From Rapana venosa (taxonomy: Eukaryota > Mollusca > Gastropoda > Neogastropoda > Muricidae), in contig CM054151.1 of the NCBI GenBank assembly GCA_028751875.1, positions 39,993,026 to 40,057,025 on the forward strand: a stretch of DNA of 64,000 bases. Reading direction: 5' to 3'. Below the pieces are notes generated by a model that had not been told where the DNA came from, ran no database searches, and saw only the letters and a program-made list of their open reading frames with translations. How positions within the stretch are numbered: the stretch's first letter is position 1; the number at the start of each line of letters is the position of its first letter. Shown here piece by piece: positions 1 through 10,844 of the stretch. The position numbers and the translations under genes were made by a program.

Positions 1-230
1 GGGTGGAGGGGGGGAAAAAAGGGGGAGGGGGGGAGGAGGAAGGGGGAGAGGGGAGGGAGGGGGGGAAGGGGGGGGGGAAGGGGGAAGGGGTGGGGGGGGG
101 AAAGGGAAATGAAGGGGGGAGGGGGGGGGGAGGAAGGGGGAAGGGAGGGGGGGAGGGGGAAAGGAGGAAGGGGGGGAAAAAAGGGGAGGGAGGGAGGGGA
201 GGGGGAAGGAGGAGGGGGGAGGGGGGGGGT
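1..230. repeat. G-rich purine low-complexity tract
   Basis: Almost uninterrupted runs of G with short A runs. Any long open frame here is Gly/Glu/Lys/Arg-rich and is a composition artefact. Many G-runs of five or more mean G-quadruplex formation is possible. It lies at the window edge, so its true extent is unknown. Confidence 0.9.
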
Positions 231-600
231 AAACACACACAAAACAACACACACTCCATCCACCCATCCCATTTTAAAATTTACGTGATGGGTCCCTTTA
301 GTGTAATGTGGGGATGTTTCCTTCTTCATTCCTTTTTAAAGGTTAAAAAATAAATTTTATTACATTTTGGGAAAAATATTCCATCTTTTTACTGCGATGA
401 ACTGCAATCTTAATGGTTATACTTGTTGTTAAAAATTTGCAAAAATCATACCGGTTTTTTATGTGCCCTTGGGCCCAAAGTCGTTTTAAACCTCTCCGAC
501 TCGGCTCGAAAAATCTTAACTGGAAATTAAATTCTCATCCATTTCCCGTATTAAGAGGTACCGGGATTTTTTTTGGTGGATTTCCCCGCATTCAGGGGTG
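231..600. other. No recognisable feature
   Basis: A short CA-rich patch followed by AT-rich sequence. It may hold the most decayed end of the inverted RTE-1 segment that follows, but nothing in it can be aligned by eye. Confidence 0.5.
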
Positions 601-1752
601 TATGTACGGAAAAGTTGATGCGGTGTTGAAAAAGCTGCAAAGGAATTTAAATCTGCATATGCCCGTTCTGTTTGCTGCGCCTGCTCTGAAAACCCGCTTG
701 TTTAGCAATGATGGTCTTGCTTGTGGCTTCAGTTATTCATATTACGCAGTGACCTTGCTTGGGGACTATGAGGCTGATTGTGCGGTAATTATGGGGATTG
801 TTGTGTTTCCCTTTTTGGGGAGGGTGATGATGGTGCTTTCGTCCATGGTGTTGGCCTTTTCCCGTTGCCGATCTTGTTGAGATTTTAGTAGGGCGTGATC
901 ATGGCTTCCCCTCCAGCTTGGACCCCCTCAGCTGGAATGTTGTCAGCCCCCGCTGACTTCCCCTTTTTTTAGCGATCTGACTGCTGTTTCCACTTCTTCT
1001 CGGAGGATAGGGTGACTGTCTGTGTCTTTGCTGTCGGGTACATTAAGGACTTCTGGATCTCCTGCGGTTCTATAGTTATACAGGTCGGAGCAGTATTCTG
1101 TCCATCTGTTCAGAATATCCTGGTCGTCAGTGAGACACTTCCCATTTTTGTCTTGGATTGTTAAACCTTTTCTCTGTTTCGTGCTAGTCAGGTCTTTCAC
1201 CAGCTGATATGCTTTCTTGCTATTGTTTTTCTTGATGTTCTCTTCAATGTCTTGGCACTGTTCACCGATCCATTTCTCTTTTGCCTCCGTCATGGACTTC
1301 CTGATTCTTTTGTTGACTGCCCTATATTGTTCTGCTCTTTCTTTTGTTTCATTTTTCTTTTTCTTCAACTCTCTACGCTTGTCGCATAGTTGTAGGATGT
1401 TAGGTGTGACCATGGTTTTTTGACTGGTCGGCGTTTGCCAAGAAGCTCGTTTGCTGTTTCAGTCACTGCTGTATTGAAACTCTTCGTCAGTGTATCTATG
1501 TCTGAGTCTATCACAGTGAGTGCTGCAAACTTTCCACTATCCTTGCTTGAAAAATTTCTAATACTCTGGGTCCTTCAGCTTCTCGAGGTCAAATTTGATC
1601 CTGATGTTGTTCCGCTTGTGGATTTTCTTCAGACGTAGTCGGACAGTCATCATCACAAGATCATGATCACTCCCTATGTCTGCTCCTGGAAAACTTCGTG
1701 TCTGTGCGATGTTAACGCTAGACTGAAACCGTCTTTTCACCATGATGTTCAA
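601..1752 (-). pseudogene. RTE-1 endonuclease C-terminus to RT N-terminus (inverted piece)
   Basis: Read on the minus strand from 1752 leftwards, the translation gives the C-terminal part of an APE-like endonuclease with the SDHDLV motif (the catalytic-His region) and IKFDLEKLKDP. A charged linker then leads to the start of the RT domain (REEVETAVRSLKKG near 950, then GADNIPAEG around 910-940 in another frame). Further left are decayed matches to NYRTISLI (about 780) and AGF-R-RS (about 700). Frame changes near 1555, 1415 and 945 break the frame, so it cannot encode a product. The longest intact stretch is 943-1413. The family is recognised from its motifs; the exact clade is inferred. Confidence 0.8.
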
Positions 1753-2707
1753 CCTCAGAATACTATGTGAGCGGTACCTTCAACATCAACAAGACCTTTA
1801 CCACGTATTTATCGATTTTAAGAAGGCATTTGACAGGGTGTGGCATGCAGCTTTGTGGGCAACCATGAATTTGTACTGCATCAATGCAAACCTGATCAGA
1901 GTCATCAAACAGCTGTACAGCGAGGCCACCAGTGCAGTGTACTACAACAACAACATTGGAGAATGGTTTCGAACAACAGTTGGAGTAAGGCAGGGCTGTC
2001 TACTCTCACCCACTCTTTTCAACATCTTCCTTGAGAGAATCATGGCTGATGCACTGGAACATCATGAAGGATCAGTCAGCATCGGTGGCACAACGATCAC
2101 AAACCTCCGCTTCGCAGATGACATTGATGGAATAGCAGGATCAGAAAAAGAGCTTGCCAGCCTAACAGAAACACTTGGATAAGGCCTCCAAAACATACGG
2201 CATGGAAATCAGTGCAGAGAAGACCAAACTGATGACTAATAACACCAACGGCATTAGCACTGATATCAGGGTTAATGACCAGAAGCTGGAAACAGTTCAA
2301 AGCTTCAAGTACCTGGGAGCCATTGTATCCGACCAGGGATCCAAGCCAGAAGTAGTATGCAGGACTGCACAGACAATAACAGCTTTGTCAAAACTAAACA
2401 CCATCTGGAGAGATAAGAATATCTCACTTATCTCCAAGATCAGACTAATGCGCTCCCTTGTCATATCCCTATTTCTGTATGCCTGTGAATCATGGACCCT
2501 GACTGCAGATTTGGAGAGAAGAGTACAGGCAGTGGAGATGAGATGCTTTCGGAGACTCCTTGGCATCTCCTACAAAGACCACATAAGCAACGAAAGCGTG
2601 CATAACAGAATCCAGCAAACCATTGGACCCTATGAGAACCTTCTAACGATCGTGAAAAGCGTAAACTTAAGTGGTATGGGCATGTCACAAGATCCCAAGG
2701 AATTACA
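1742..2707 (+). pseudogene. RTE-1 reverse transcriptase and C-terminal region, truncated by gap
   Basis: Translation shows the RT palm blocks: VFIDFKKAFDRVW (about 1808-1846), VGVRQGCLLSPTLFN (about 1981-2025) and catalytic FADD at 2111-2122. The thumb and C-terminal region with SFKYLGAIVSDQG and ESWTLTADLERRVQ follow. Compared with the second copy at 63064-64000, an extra A near 2170 shifts the frame and a missing A near 2657 (four rather than five A) shifts it again. Between those sites the two copies are almost identical. The element continues into the 500-N gap, so its 3' tail is not visible. Confidence 0.92.
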
Positions 2708-3207
2708 NNNNNNNNNNNNNNNNNNNNNNNNNNNNNNNNNNNNNNNNNNNNNNNNNNNNNNNNNNNNNNNNNNNNNNNNNNNNNNNNNNNNNNNNNNNNN
2801 NNNNNNNNNNNNNNNNNNNNNNNNNNNNNNNNNNNNNNNNNNNNNNNNNNNNNNNNNNNNNNNNNNNNNNNNNNNNNNNNNNNNNNNNNNNNNNNNNNNN
2901 NNNNNNNNNNNNNNNNNNNNNNNNNNNNNNNNNNNNNNNNNNNNNNNNNNNNNNNNNNNNNNNNNNNNNNNNNNNNNNNNNNNNNNNNNNNNNNNNNNNN
3001 NNNNNNNNNNNNNNNNNNNNNNNNNNNNNNNNNNNNNNNNNNNNNNNNNNNNNNNNNNNNNNNNNNNNNNNNNNNNNNNNNNNNNNNNNNNNNNNNNNNN
3101 NNNNNNNNNNNNNNNNNNNNNNNNNNNNNNNNNNNNNNNNNNNNNNNNNNNNNNNNNNNNNNNNNNNNNNNNNNNNNNNNNNNNNNNNNNNNNNNNNNNN
3201 NNNNNNN
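2708..3207. other. Assembly gap, 500 N
   Basis: Exactly 500 N, a conventional placeholder length, so the real distance is unknown. The flanking RTE-1 sequence stops at the gap edge in a region whose continuation can be seen in the second copy at 63064-63290. Confidence 0.99.
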
Positions 3208-3267
3208 TAAGAAGATAACAGTTTGGAAAAGGGGGGGCTATTGAAAATTAATAAAAGCTTAATCAAC

Positions 3268-3530
3268 AATGGGGAGAGAGAGAGAGAGAGAGGGCGAGAG
3301 AGGAGAGAGAGAGACGGAGAGGGAAGAGCGAGAGAAGAGAGAGAGATTATGTGTGTGCGCGTATGTGTGTGTCAGCGTGTGCATGTGTGTTGCAGAGAGA
3401 AAACAGAGGACAGAGACAAAACACAAAAGACTGGAGTGAGAGAGATTGAGGTGCATGTGTTTGTGCGTATCTACGTGCGTGCGTTATGTGTGTGTGGCGC
3501 GCACGCCCGCACAGTGCGTGTGTTTATTTT
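3268..3530. repeat. GA then GT/GC microsatellite cluster
   Basis: Interrupted (GA)n from 3268 to about 3350, followed by GT-rich sequence with CG steps to 3530. Open frames across it only reflect repeat composition. Confidence 0.9.
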
Positions 3531-3544
3531 TTTTTAAATTCTTT

Positions 3545-3790
3545 TTCTTTTGAGATAATGGAATAAGCACTCTGTGCTTTTTGTTACATTTAGTCGCCAT
3601 GTGTATGCAGTTTTGGTATGTTAATGTTGTCATCCTTTCCCATCTGCACACGATGGCCAGTTTTCTAAAAGCGGACGGGTTTTAACGTGTGCGCAGATGT
3701 CTCTGCGTTACGTCGCACACGGAACCTCGGTTTATAGTCTCACCGACGGTGGGGGGGGGGGCGGGGGGGGAGTTGGCACTATTATTAACT
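3545..3790 (-). mobile_element. SINE1 copy, tail type b, 5'-truncated
   Basis: On the minus strand this matches the SINE1 body: the ATAAACCGAGG module (about 3724-3735), GTGCGACG..., a cgcacacgtt-like block and the 3' end that reads as reverse complement of gataatggaataagcac. The tRNA-like head is missing and a G run (3750-3770) disrupts the upper part. Confidence 0.75.
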
Positions 3791-3849
3791 CAACAAACAG
3801 CTCCTGTTCCTACTGACTAACAGATTGGTTTCATTCTATCGCAGGGGAT

Positions 3850-6800
3850 ATAGAGTTCAGTCTCCACTCGTGGTTGGCTTACTTTTGTTTTGTGTGGGAG
3901 ATGTAGAATGTTAACCCAGGACAATCCTACACTGATTTAAAATTGTTGAACTAATGCCAGAAGTATTAGAAAATAAGTTCAATGATACATCAGAATACAA
4001 CAATATCATATAATTACAGTATCTGACACATGGCTTCTGAAGGACCCACGACAGATCAGTTAATTCACCTGACCAATATTCATCCACAAGTCAGTGGATG
4101 ACAGATGGCATGACCACATGGTGGAGTAGCTATCTTATGTTTAGAACTAATTTGTGATTGTAAAGTCCGCTTGATTTGAAAATCAGCCGATTTGAAGCGT
4201 TTGTGGAAATGAAACAACAACTAGATCAGACGTGGTATAATAATCGGATCTTTCTATAGTCACCAACTCGACGTTGATTACTGGAATCTAATAGAAAAGA
4301 GCATTGACAATGTAATAACTCTATACTCAAATTTCCTTATTTTGGCGACTTTAACACAAATATCTAGTTTACACCGTCACCCTGTTTAGTTGACCTTAAT
4401 CGTTATCAGTCAAACAATAAACTATTGAACCTCCACGGATAATGGGATTAACAATTATTGTTTAAGATCTTGATCATTAACAGAGTCCGAACCTAGTACA
4501 CTCGTTGGAGTTCTGCCAGCTAATCTGTAGCGACCACAGAGTTCTTGTGCCACTGTCAGAAATCAATTACAAAAGAACAGCCGTTTAAAAGAAAGTATTT
4601 AACTAAACAAACCGATAAACCCCACAATTTGTATAATTGTTGTTGTGAAGTGAAGTGGGACGAAGTTATTTATGCTGAAATCTAGATGAAAGTGCTGAGG
4701 TTGTTTTCAAAGGTTTCATAGAAAAAAAAAAAACTTTTTAAAAATTATGTATGCCAGTTAAAAACTGTTACTGTTCGTCGGTTGATGTACCTGGATGAGA
4801 TTCGAATGTATTAAAATGCCAACGCAGGAAGGTTATTCACAGACTTGTAAATTAACTAACACACCTGAAAATGGCTTCATTTCCGCAGTTCGGAAACTAT
4901 GTGGAATTCTGTACAAGAAAAAGGCAGCTAGAATACACCACAGAATAGAAAGCAAGGTTCACCCGTCCACGTTGGACAAAAGGAATTGTGGAAGCTATGT
5001 GAAACAGTTTCTGAAAAAGAAAAGGAATAGTTGCCAATGAAATCCCTCCTTATTTTGTTATAACAACACCATGTTCTATTCAAGTAGGGATAAGGCAGTA
5101 TTTTCATAGCTTTTTCAATTCCCAGTTACTCTGGAAAATGATGGACGATGACCCCGTAACATTCTTTTCATGAAAAGGAAATAAACGAAATTTTTGCTGA
5201 CAGCCATCTGAAGTGAAATGTCATTCTTTAACCTGGATACGAATAAAGCAGTAGGAGTGGATATAGTTCACAATAATCTCTTACAATTCATCTCTACCGT
5301 CTATTCTAAAATCCATTACTATCTCTTTAATAGAAGGGTCTAACGGCTGTAGGTTCCAAAACTTTGGAAAAACAGCTTTAGTCAATCTCTTCATAAAAAA
5401 AGCTCAAACGAACTGTGAAACAACTATAGACCAATTTCAATGTTAAGTTTGCTTTGGGGAAGGTTTTAGAAAAAGGTCTTCACTCCAAAAAGTGTATCAG
5501 TTCCTATCATCTAAACCACATTTTATCTCCATTCCAATCAGGTTTTCTCTGGAGACTCCACTGTGAACAGTTACTTTGTATATATAACAGTTTTGTTCTC
5601 ATTTGATTTGTGGAATTACAACACAAGCAGTGTATTTTGACATATCATAAGCGTTCGACCTGTCTGGCACAAGGGGCTTTACACAAGTGAAAGCATATGG
5701 TATACGTAGTAAATTAATTAGAATGGTTTACTGATATCTATAAATAAACCGACCCACGCAGTAGTTATAAAAGGTAATAATCAGATTTTAAAACAATAAG
5801 TGCCGGTGTTATCAGGGATCAGTCTTAGGTCCACTATTTATTTCTAATGTTAGTATAAATGATATTGTGAAACAATATAGAATTGATATAAGACTTTTCG
5901 CTGACGATACCTAGCTTGTCTTTCGCAGTACTATCCAAAACATTCGTCGCCTTGAACACTTAATTCCAGATTTAGAAAAAAAATAAATTTTTGGGCAAGT
6001 GCTGGAAGATAGTTTTAATGCAGACCAAAACAGATACTCTTAAATTTTATCTCGCAAATCACATGATCCTACACTCTCATTTTTGATTCAAATTGCCTTC
6101 AAATAAAAGTAAGCACAAAACTTAGGTATCATTTCTTCAAAAAAAAAAACCCCCAAAAAAAAAAAAAAAAAAAAAAAACCCCCCCCCCAAACAAAAAATA
6201 AAAAAAAAAAAAGCCAATTGCAAATGGATGAGCATATAAACTAATAAAAACTGTAAATATGTTTGTCTCGCGCCTCAAAAGCTATAAATATAAACATGTA
6301 GAAAAACACTTTTAAACCTGTCATGTATACTCTCATTTCGACTATGCCGACATGGTGTGGGGGCAATTGTACCGAAAAACACAGTCCAAATCATTAGGAA
6401 ATGTTGCAGCTTGACACAATCAGAACTATAGTAGGAGCTTGTCGTGGCACAAATCACGAAGAATTGTACAAGAGTTGGATTCTGTTCTCTGAAAGAGAGA
6501 AGAACCAGACACAAACTCTGTCATATCACCAAAAATGGTAATGGTTTTTTCTGTCCCCTCTACTTAGTTGATCATGTTCCTGCACTAGTAACACATATAC
6601 AATCCCTACCATTAGAAGAAGGCCTTTTGAACGCAGCTTGCACAGTGCAGCACCAGAATTATTTTATAAAAAAAATCTTTCATTCCTTCTACTACGGTAT
6701 GTAGAACTCTTTACAGATTGGGATATAAAAATTAGTTCATTTCTTTTATGTCAGCTCAAAACGATATTTATTGCAACGATCGGTTGTTACCTTTGCATTT

Positions 6801-7060
6801 TTTTCATGGTGAAAGGAAAGAGCAGATTTTGCATTGTCGACTTTCGACTCGAAATACGTGATTTAAAATTATGATATGTTACATGCCACATAGCAAACGA
6901 TCCATCATGTGCTGTGGGTAACGCGCAAGAGACAGCGAACACAATTTGCTGTATCTGACCTTAACTTTGATATAGTAAGTGCCTATACATTGCCTCTTCC
7001 CCCGAGTAGCCCCCCGAGTGTATTGTTTAATTTTAAAATTTTTTGATCTGGCTACAGCCC
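3850..7060 (+). pseudogene. Decayed LINE-D-like retrotransposon with relic 2A motif
   Basis: Scattered translated motifs occur in the right order for a CR1-like LINE. A relic 2A block (GDVE-C-NPG-Q, 3897-3924, with one inserted T) comes first, then a segment resembling N-[AR]-[SL]-ENKFN (about 3950). Endonuclease blocks follow: SDTWL (about 4022), FGDFNTN (about 4340) and SDHRVLVPL (about 4530). RT blocks are NYRPISMLS (about 5425), GDSTV (about 5555) and a decayed F-DD region (about 5895). FDYADMVWG (about 6335) marks the C-terminal region. Dozens of stops and frameshifts break it, and an A/C homopolymer tract lies at 6138-6212. The same order of blocks is seen at 39133-42680. It is an old, non-functional copy; the 3' boundary is approximate. 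Confidence 0.75.
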
Positions 7061-7960
7061 ACATAAGAAAAACAATGCCCTTGATGCTTGAATTCAGTAT
7101 ATGAAAACAAGCTAATTAGATTAATGTATTGTTTGAAATTGTCATCAGTTTATATCTGATTTCAAAAAGATTTTTGGTTTAGTGTTTCTTTATGTTGGAT
7201 GGTTGCCTATTTGAGGTTGTCTTCATTCAGGCTGGTTGATGGTACTTAATTAACTCTTATTGCTCTCCCCTGATGTATGTGTGATGTTGAAAAGAAGCAG
7301 AAACATTTTGTAATAGTGAATAGATTTTTTCTGCAATGATTATAACATAGTACACGATTTATGTTAATAATTGTACTGCTTATGTAAATTATATCCTTGG
7401 TATTTCTTTACTTATAGAATTCCTTGGCCTATTTGTGGATGTTATTTTCCTAAATTGCTCTCTCTTCTCTCCTCTCTCTCTCTCTCTCCTCTCTCTCTCT
7501 TCTCTCTATCTCTCTCTCTTCTCTGTGGATTTCTATTCCAAATATTTTTGGTTTGTTTTCTGTGTGTTTATTCTACAAACTTGATATGTTTCTTTGTTCT
7601 TGTTTTCCTTTTTTCTTACATTAGCAATGATTGGTAATTGATTGAAAATGTTGTTGTTTGTTGGTTTAACACATTTTTTCGCCTCAGCAAGCAGCCGTTA
7701 TGTTCATTTTAATCTTCCATAGATTATTGAGCACACCCCTAAGCTACAAGCTTGTTTGTTGTGTTGGTTGCTATGATTCCAATGCTTCTGTTATGTTTTC
7801 AAATGCTTATACTCCATTTCTGAATTTATATAAAACCTTATTTATTTTATTATTTTAAACCAATATTAACTCCACTCTACTCCAATTAGCGATTGTGTAT
7901 GAATTTGTGGTTTTTGTAGTTGTTGTGTTCTATGTTATTGTGAGTGTTTTTGTGACAGAG
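7061..7960. other. AT-rich sequence without recognisable gene, plus (TC)n at 7456-7530
   Basis: AT-rich, with many stops in all frames. The only clear structure is the interrupted TC microsatellite at 7456-7530. The first part may be the 3' UTR of the preceding LINE remnant. Confidence 0.6.
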
Positions 7961-8140
7961 AGAGAGAAAAGAAAAAAAAAAAAAGGAAAAAGAAAAAGAA
8001 GAAAAAGAGACAGAAGCGACAAACACAAAAAGACAGATACCGAGAGGGGGGGGGCGGGGGGAAGGGAAAGTAGGAGGGGGGGGTACAGCTTGAGGGGGTG
8101 AGGGCGGGGGACGCAGGAGAGAGAGGAGGAGAGAGAGAGT
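7958..8140. repeat. Purine-rich low-complexity tract
   Basis: GA/GAAA-rich and then G-rich sequence. The Lys/Arg-rich open frame across it is a composition effect. Confidence 0.85.
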
Positions 8141-8217
8141 GTTCTAGGCCTTGAGTTTATTGTATTCCCTGTGTGTGTTTGTTACGTACTGCAAGAACAC
8201 AAACAAAAAGAACAATA

Positions 8218-8305
8218 ACACACACACACACCCATACACACCACACATACACACACACACACACACACACAGAACAGAACTCACACACGCGCGCCGCGCG
8301 CACAA
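8218..8305. repeat. (CA)n microsatellite with CG steps
   Basis: Interrupted CA dinucleotide repeat ending in an alternating GC/CG patch at 8287-8300, a potential Z-DNA former. Confidence 0.9.
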
Positions 8306-8329
8306 AATTAACAGTATTTATCACAGCAG

Positions 8330-8810
8330 GGCAGTGAGGCAGGATGGTCTAGTGGTTGGCCTGACCTCGTGATCTAAAAAAAGGTTGGGATCCGAGCCAC
8401 CAAGGGAACCCAGTACTTTCGGATGAGTACTATAAACCGAGGGCCTCGTGTGCGAACGCATGTAGAACATCTTGCCCACACGTTAATCATGATCTGCTGT
8501 TCGAAGAGAGGCCCTTGTGTGTACCGGTAGGGAACAGCTAACAAAATATATTTTTAAAAAAACCTGCAAACCCCGATTTAACTTCGCTCTTCAGAGCAGC
8601 ATAGCAGTACAGCGAACACACAATAGAGAGTGTGGTGGTGTGTTGGTAAGGGGTGTGTGCTGATTTGATTTGTTGCTTTTACACAGATTCAGCGCTATAT
8701 TAAATTCCCATAGCATTATTGTTGTTGATGTTGTTGTTGTTGTTGTTATTTATTATTTTTTTTGTTGTTGTTGTTTTTGTTGTTATATTATTGTTTCAGG
8801 GAATTTTTCG
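8330..8810 (+). mobile_element. SINE1 copy with tRNA-like head and LINE-C-type tail
   Basis: The head at 8341-8400 resembles a pol III promoter, with an A box (atggtctagtggttgg) and a B-box-like ggttgggatccgag. The SINE1 body follows: ctataaaccgagg at 8429, gtgtgcgaacgcatg and cacacgtta. After about 130 bp of unrelated sequence comes the tail, gatttgttgctttt...cagcgctatatt at about 8670-8705, then (TTG)n to about 8790. The tail is the same 3' sequence that ends LINE-C. The copy is old, and the intervening segment may be an insertion. Confidence 0.75.
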
Positions 8811-8811
8811 C

Positions 8812-9165
8812 CTTGAGACTAGGATAGCTCAGTGGTCAAAGCACTCGCTTTCCCCCAGCCAAGATTAAGCAGCATCGAGCGTGGTACCAGTTGGATGGTG
8901 TACCGTTTGCACGCTGTGGCTTCAGTACAGTCCCCTAGTTCACCCAGCTGCAACTGGGTACCTGCCTCTTCGGGGTCAAGGAAGGTAAAGCAGCGAGAGA
9001 GAGGAGATGGGCGCCGCCCTCAATATGCGGGCCCCTAGAGAAGCTGAGGTATCTGTGGCGACGTGCTCTCCCTGGGGAAAGAGCAGCCCAATTTCATACA
9101 GAAAAATCTGCTGTGACTGAAAGTGGTCTTCAGTGCGATTCGATTCGATTTCAATTCAATTCAAT
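8812..9165 (+). mobile_element. SINE3 copy, near full length
   Basis: The tRNA-like head (8818-8910) has an A-box match aggatagctcagtggtc and a B-box-like ggtaccagttgg. The body contains cagctgcaactgggtacctg, ggaaggtaaagcagcgag and ggcgccgccctcaata. The 3' module (9050-9118), with tggcgacgtgctctccctgg and tgctgtgactgaaagtg, is shared with SINE2. The tail is a cgatt/caatt-type short repeat (9135-9167). tRNA-derived pol III SINEs have this general plan; the family is not named here. Confidence 0.8.
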
Positions 9166-9398
9166 TTATTCAAAGTCAGTTTATGCTGAAGAGCATGTGA
9201 TTACTCATTAAATGAACCTACATTAGCAAACCCGAGCAGGTAGCTCTTGTAACGTTATGCCATTGAAGAAAATACTGTGCAAGCATTCTTTCCAAAAAAG
9301 TACAAGGGTGGGCACCCAAATGTGTACCCTAAACTGACCGACTCTGTTCCCTGAGAGAAGAAGAAGAAGAAGAACATGAACCATTGGTCACGCTAGCA

Positions 9399-9790
9399 AG
9401 GGCTTATTTATTTTATTTATTTATTTATTTATTTATTCATTCAAGGATAATGGAATAAGTACTCATGTGCTTTTTTTTTACATCCAGCCCCCGGTGTATG
9501 CAGTTTTGCAAATTTTATCATCCATTCCACCAGCAACAATGGCCTACTCTTCCGAAAAGTGGAACGGGTTTAACATGTGCGCAAGATATTCTGCGTGCAT
9601 TCGCTCACGGGACCGGGTTATAATCTCATCTGAAGGACAGTGTGGGGAGGGGGGGAGTGGAGTTGGCACTGATGTTAACTCGGAGGAAAATCCTCTTGAA
9701 CGAGATTCCGAGCCCGGGTCAGCAGATCACGAGGGCATCACTCTAACCACAGGCTATCCTGCCAGTCAACGAAAACTCATGCAGAAGTCG
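9399..9790 (-). mobile_element. SINE1 copy, tail type b with (TAAA)n
   Basis: Minus-strand copy. The (TTTA)n tail lies at 9399-9438 and is followed by the type-b end (reverse complement of gtacttattccattatcct). The body has ggcctactcttccgaaaag and gtgcgcaagatattctgcgtg, and a decayed tRNA-like head lies near 9700-9770. Confidence 0.8.
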
Positions 9791-10045
9791 CTCTAATTCC
9801 AAGAAGCCAACACAATACAGCAAGGGATCGTGGCAGGGCATTGGCACTGTAGACCTCCGCGGTACAATTTTAAGCTCTACCAATGACATGGAAAAATGGA
9901 ATAAAATTCAGGGGACCGATGTCATCCGAGTACGGCAAGGGTCGCTCTATCGGCCCATCCTCCAAGCAACATTGAGCATGAGTCCTGTCAGCACGTCGTG
10001 CCAGCCAGCGCATTTGCTCACATGTGTGATTGAAAACCTCGGACT
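9791..10045. other. No recognisable feature
   Basis: Non-repetitive to the eye, with no open frame beyond chance length and no match to the repeat families named in this window. Confidence 0.5.
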
Positions 10046-10510
10046 TGCAACGACTGTCGCTTCTTCTTCTTCTTCTTCCTCTCTTTTTCTCTTCTTCCTC
10101 TTCTTTTTCTCCTCTTTTTTCTTCTTCTTCTTCTTCCTCCTCTTTTTCTTCTTCTTCTTCTTCCTTCTCTTTTTCTTTCTTCTTCTTCGAACGCTTAAAC
10201 AGTAACTACTGCCGTCTGTCATATGAGTGAAAATGCATTGCGCTGTCGTGAAGCGCCTGACAAGTCAAGCCTAGCGTATTCGACTTCGGCGTGGGAGATT
10301 ATTTTATCTTTTATGTCTTTTTGGAAGAAAGGCGGGAAAGTGGACCAAGAAGATAGAAAAGTAGACAAGAAGGAGATAGCAGGGAAAAAAGAAACAAGAC
10401 CACCACACAAAGAGAAGGACAGAAAAGAGGGAATTTCTAGAACAGAATTTCCAAAAGTGTGGGGATACTATTAATATATAATAGGTCCCCGGCATTCCCA
10501 CAGGGAAGAC
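10046..10510 (-). mobile_element. R4 repeat copy with (GAA)n tail
   Basis: Minus-strand copy of a repeat whose 3' end reads ...cgctgggcttgacttgtcagg...gcgcaatgcattttcactcatatgac...gagcgttcga followed by (GAA)n (the TTC tract at 10058-10188). The outer part (10440-10505) matches 28735-28800, including the reverse complement of ggtccccggcattccc. Other copies lie at 13745-14210, 28450-28805 and 45263-45425. A microsatellite-tailed 3' end suggests a LINE- or SINE-type element. No coding part is visible. Confidence 0.7.
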
Positions 10511-10844
10511 TTTCATCATAGACACCTTATAAAAAAATCATGAGTAGTTCATCCCTTTCGCGTTGACATTCTGTTTGGACCTATGTGTGTGAGTGGCAAT
10601 TGTCCAATGGATCGTCTATCCTAGCCTTAAGCTATTTTCTAAGCAGGTTCAGCTGGACAACTGTTTTAATGTCCGAAATTTTGTAGGTCAAAAACCACCT
10701 GCATGTTGTCCCTTCCCCAATCTACACAGTACACATGGACAGATAAAGTAAGGAATCGACAAAACAAAGATAACCAGTGTCACAAATCGGGTTTGTTTAT
10801 AGCCTAGCCCTACTAATCACAAAAGCTTATACTAGGACTGAAGC
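10511..10844. other. No recognisable feature
   Basis: Unique-looking sequence with no long open frame or repeat match. Confidence 0.5.

Larger units (their letters stand above)
600..2707. mobile_element. RTE-1 LINE copy with inverted 5' segment
   Basis: A non-LTR retrotransposon of the APE-endonuclease plus reverse-transcriptase type (RTE-like) in two head-to-head pieces. The minus-strand piece (about 600-1752) runs from the endonuclease C-terminus to the early RT domain. The plus-strand piece (1742-2707) resumes at the RT block that precedes the FDRVWH motif and continues to the C-terminal region, where it enters the N gap. In element coordinates the pieces meet near the same place, which is the structure expected from twin priming during target-primed reverse transcription. 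The left end (600-940) is much more decayed than the rest. Confidence 0.75.

Noticed and set aside
413..880. 155-codon plus-strand frame
   Set aside because: It is the antisense shadow of the decayed RT region of the inverted RTE-1 piece (reverse-strand NYRTISLI and AGF-R-RS remnants lie beneath it).
7960..8100. Basic Arg/Lys-rich protein
   Set aside because: Purine-rich low-complexity sequence, with no codon structure beyond the repeat.
8330..8400. True tRNA gene
   Set aside because: A- and B-box-like sequences occur, but there is no cloverleaf with acceptor stem pairing. The same head recurs in front of dispersed SINE bodies.
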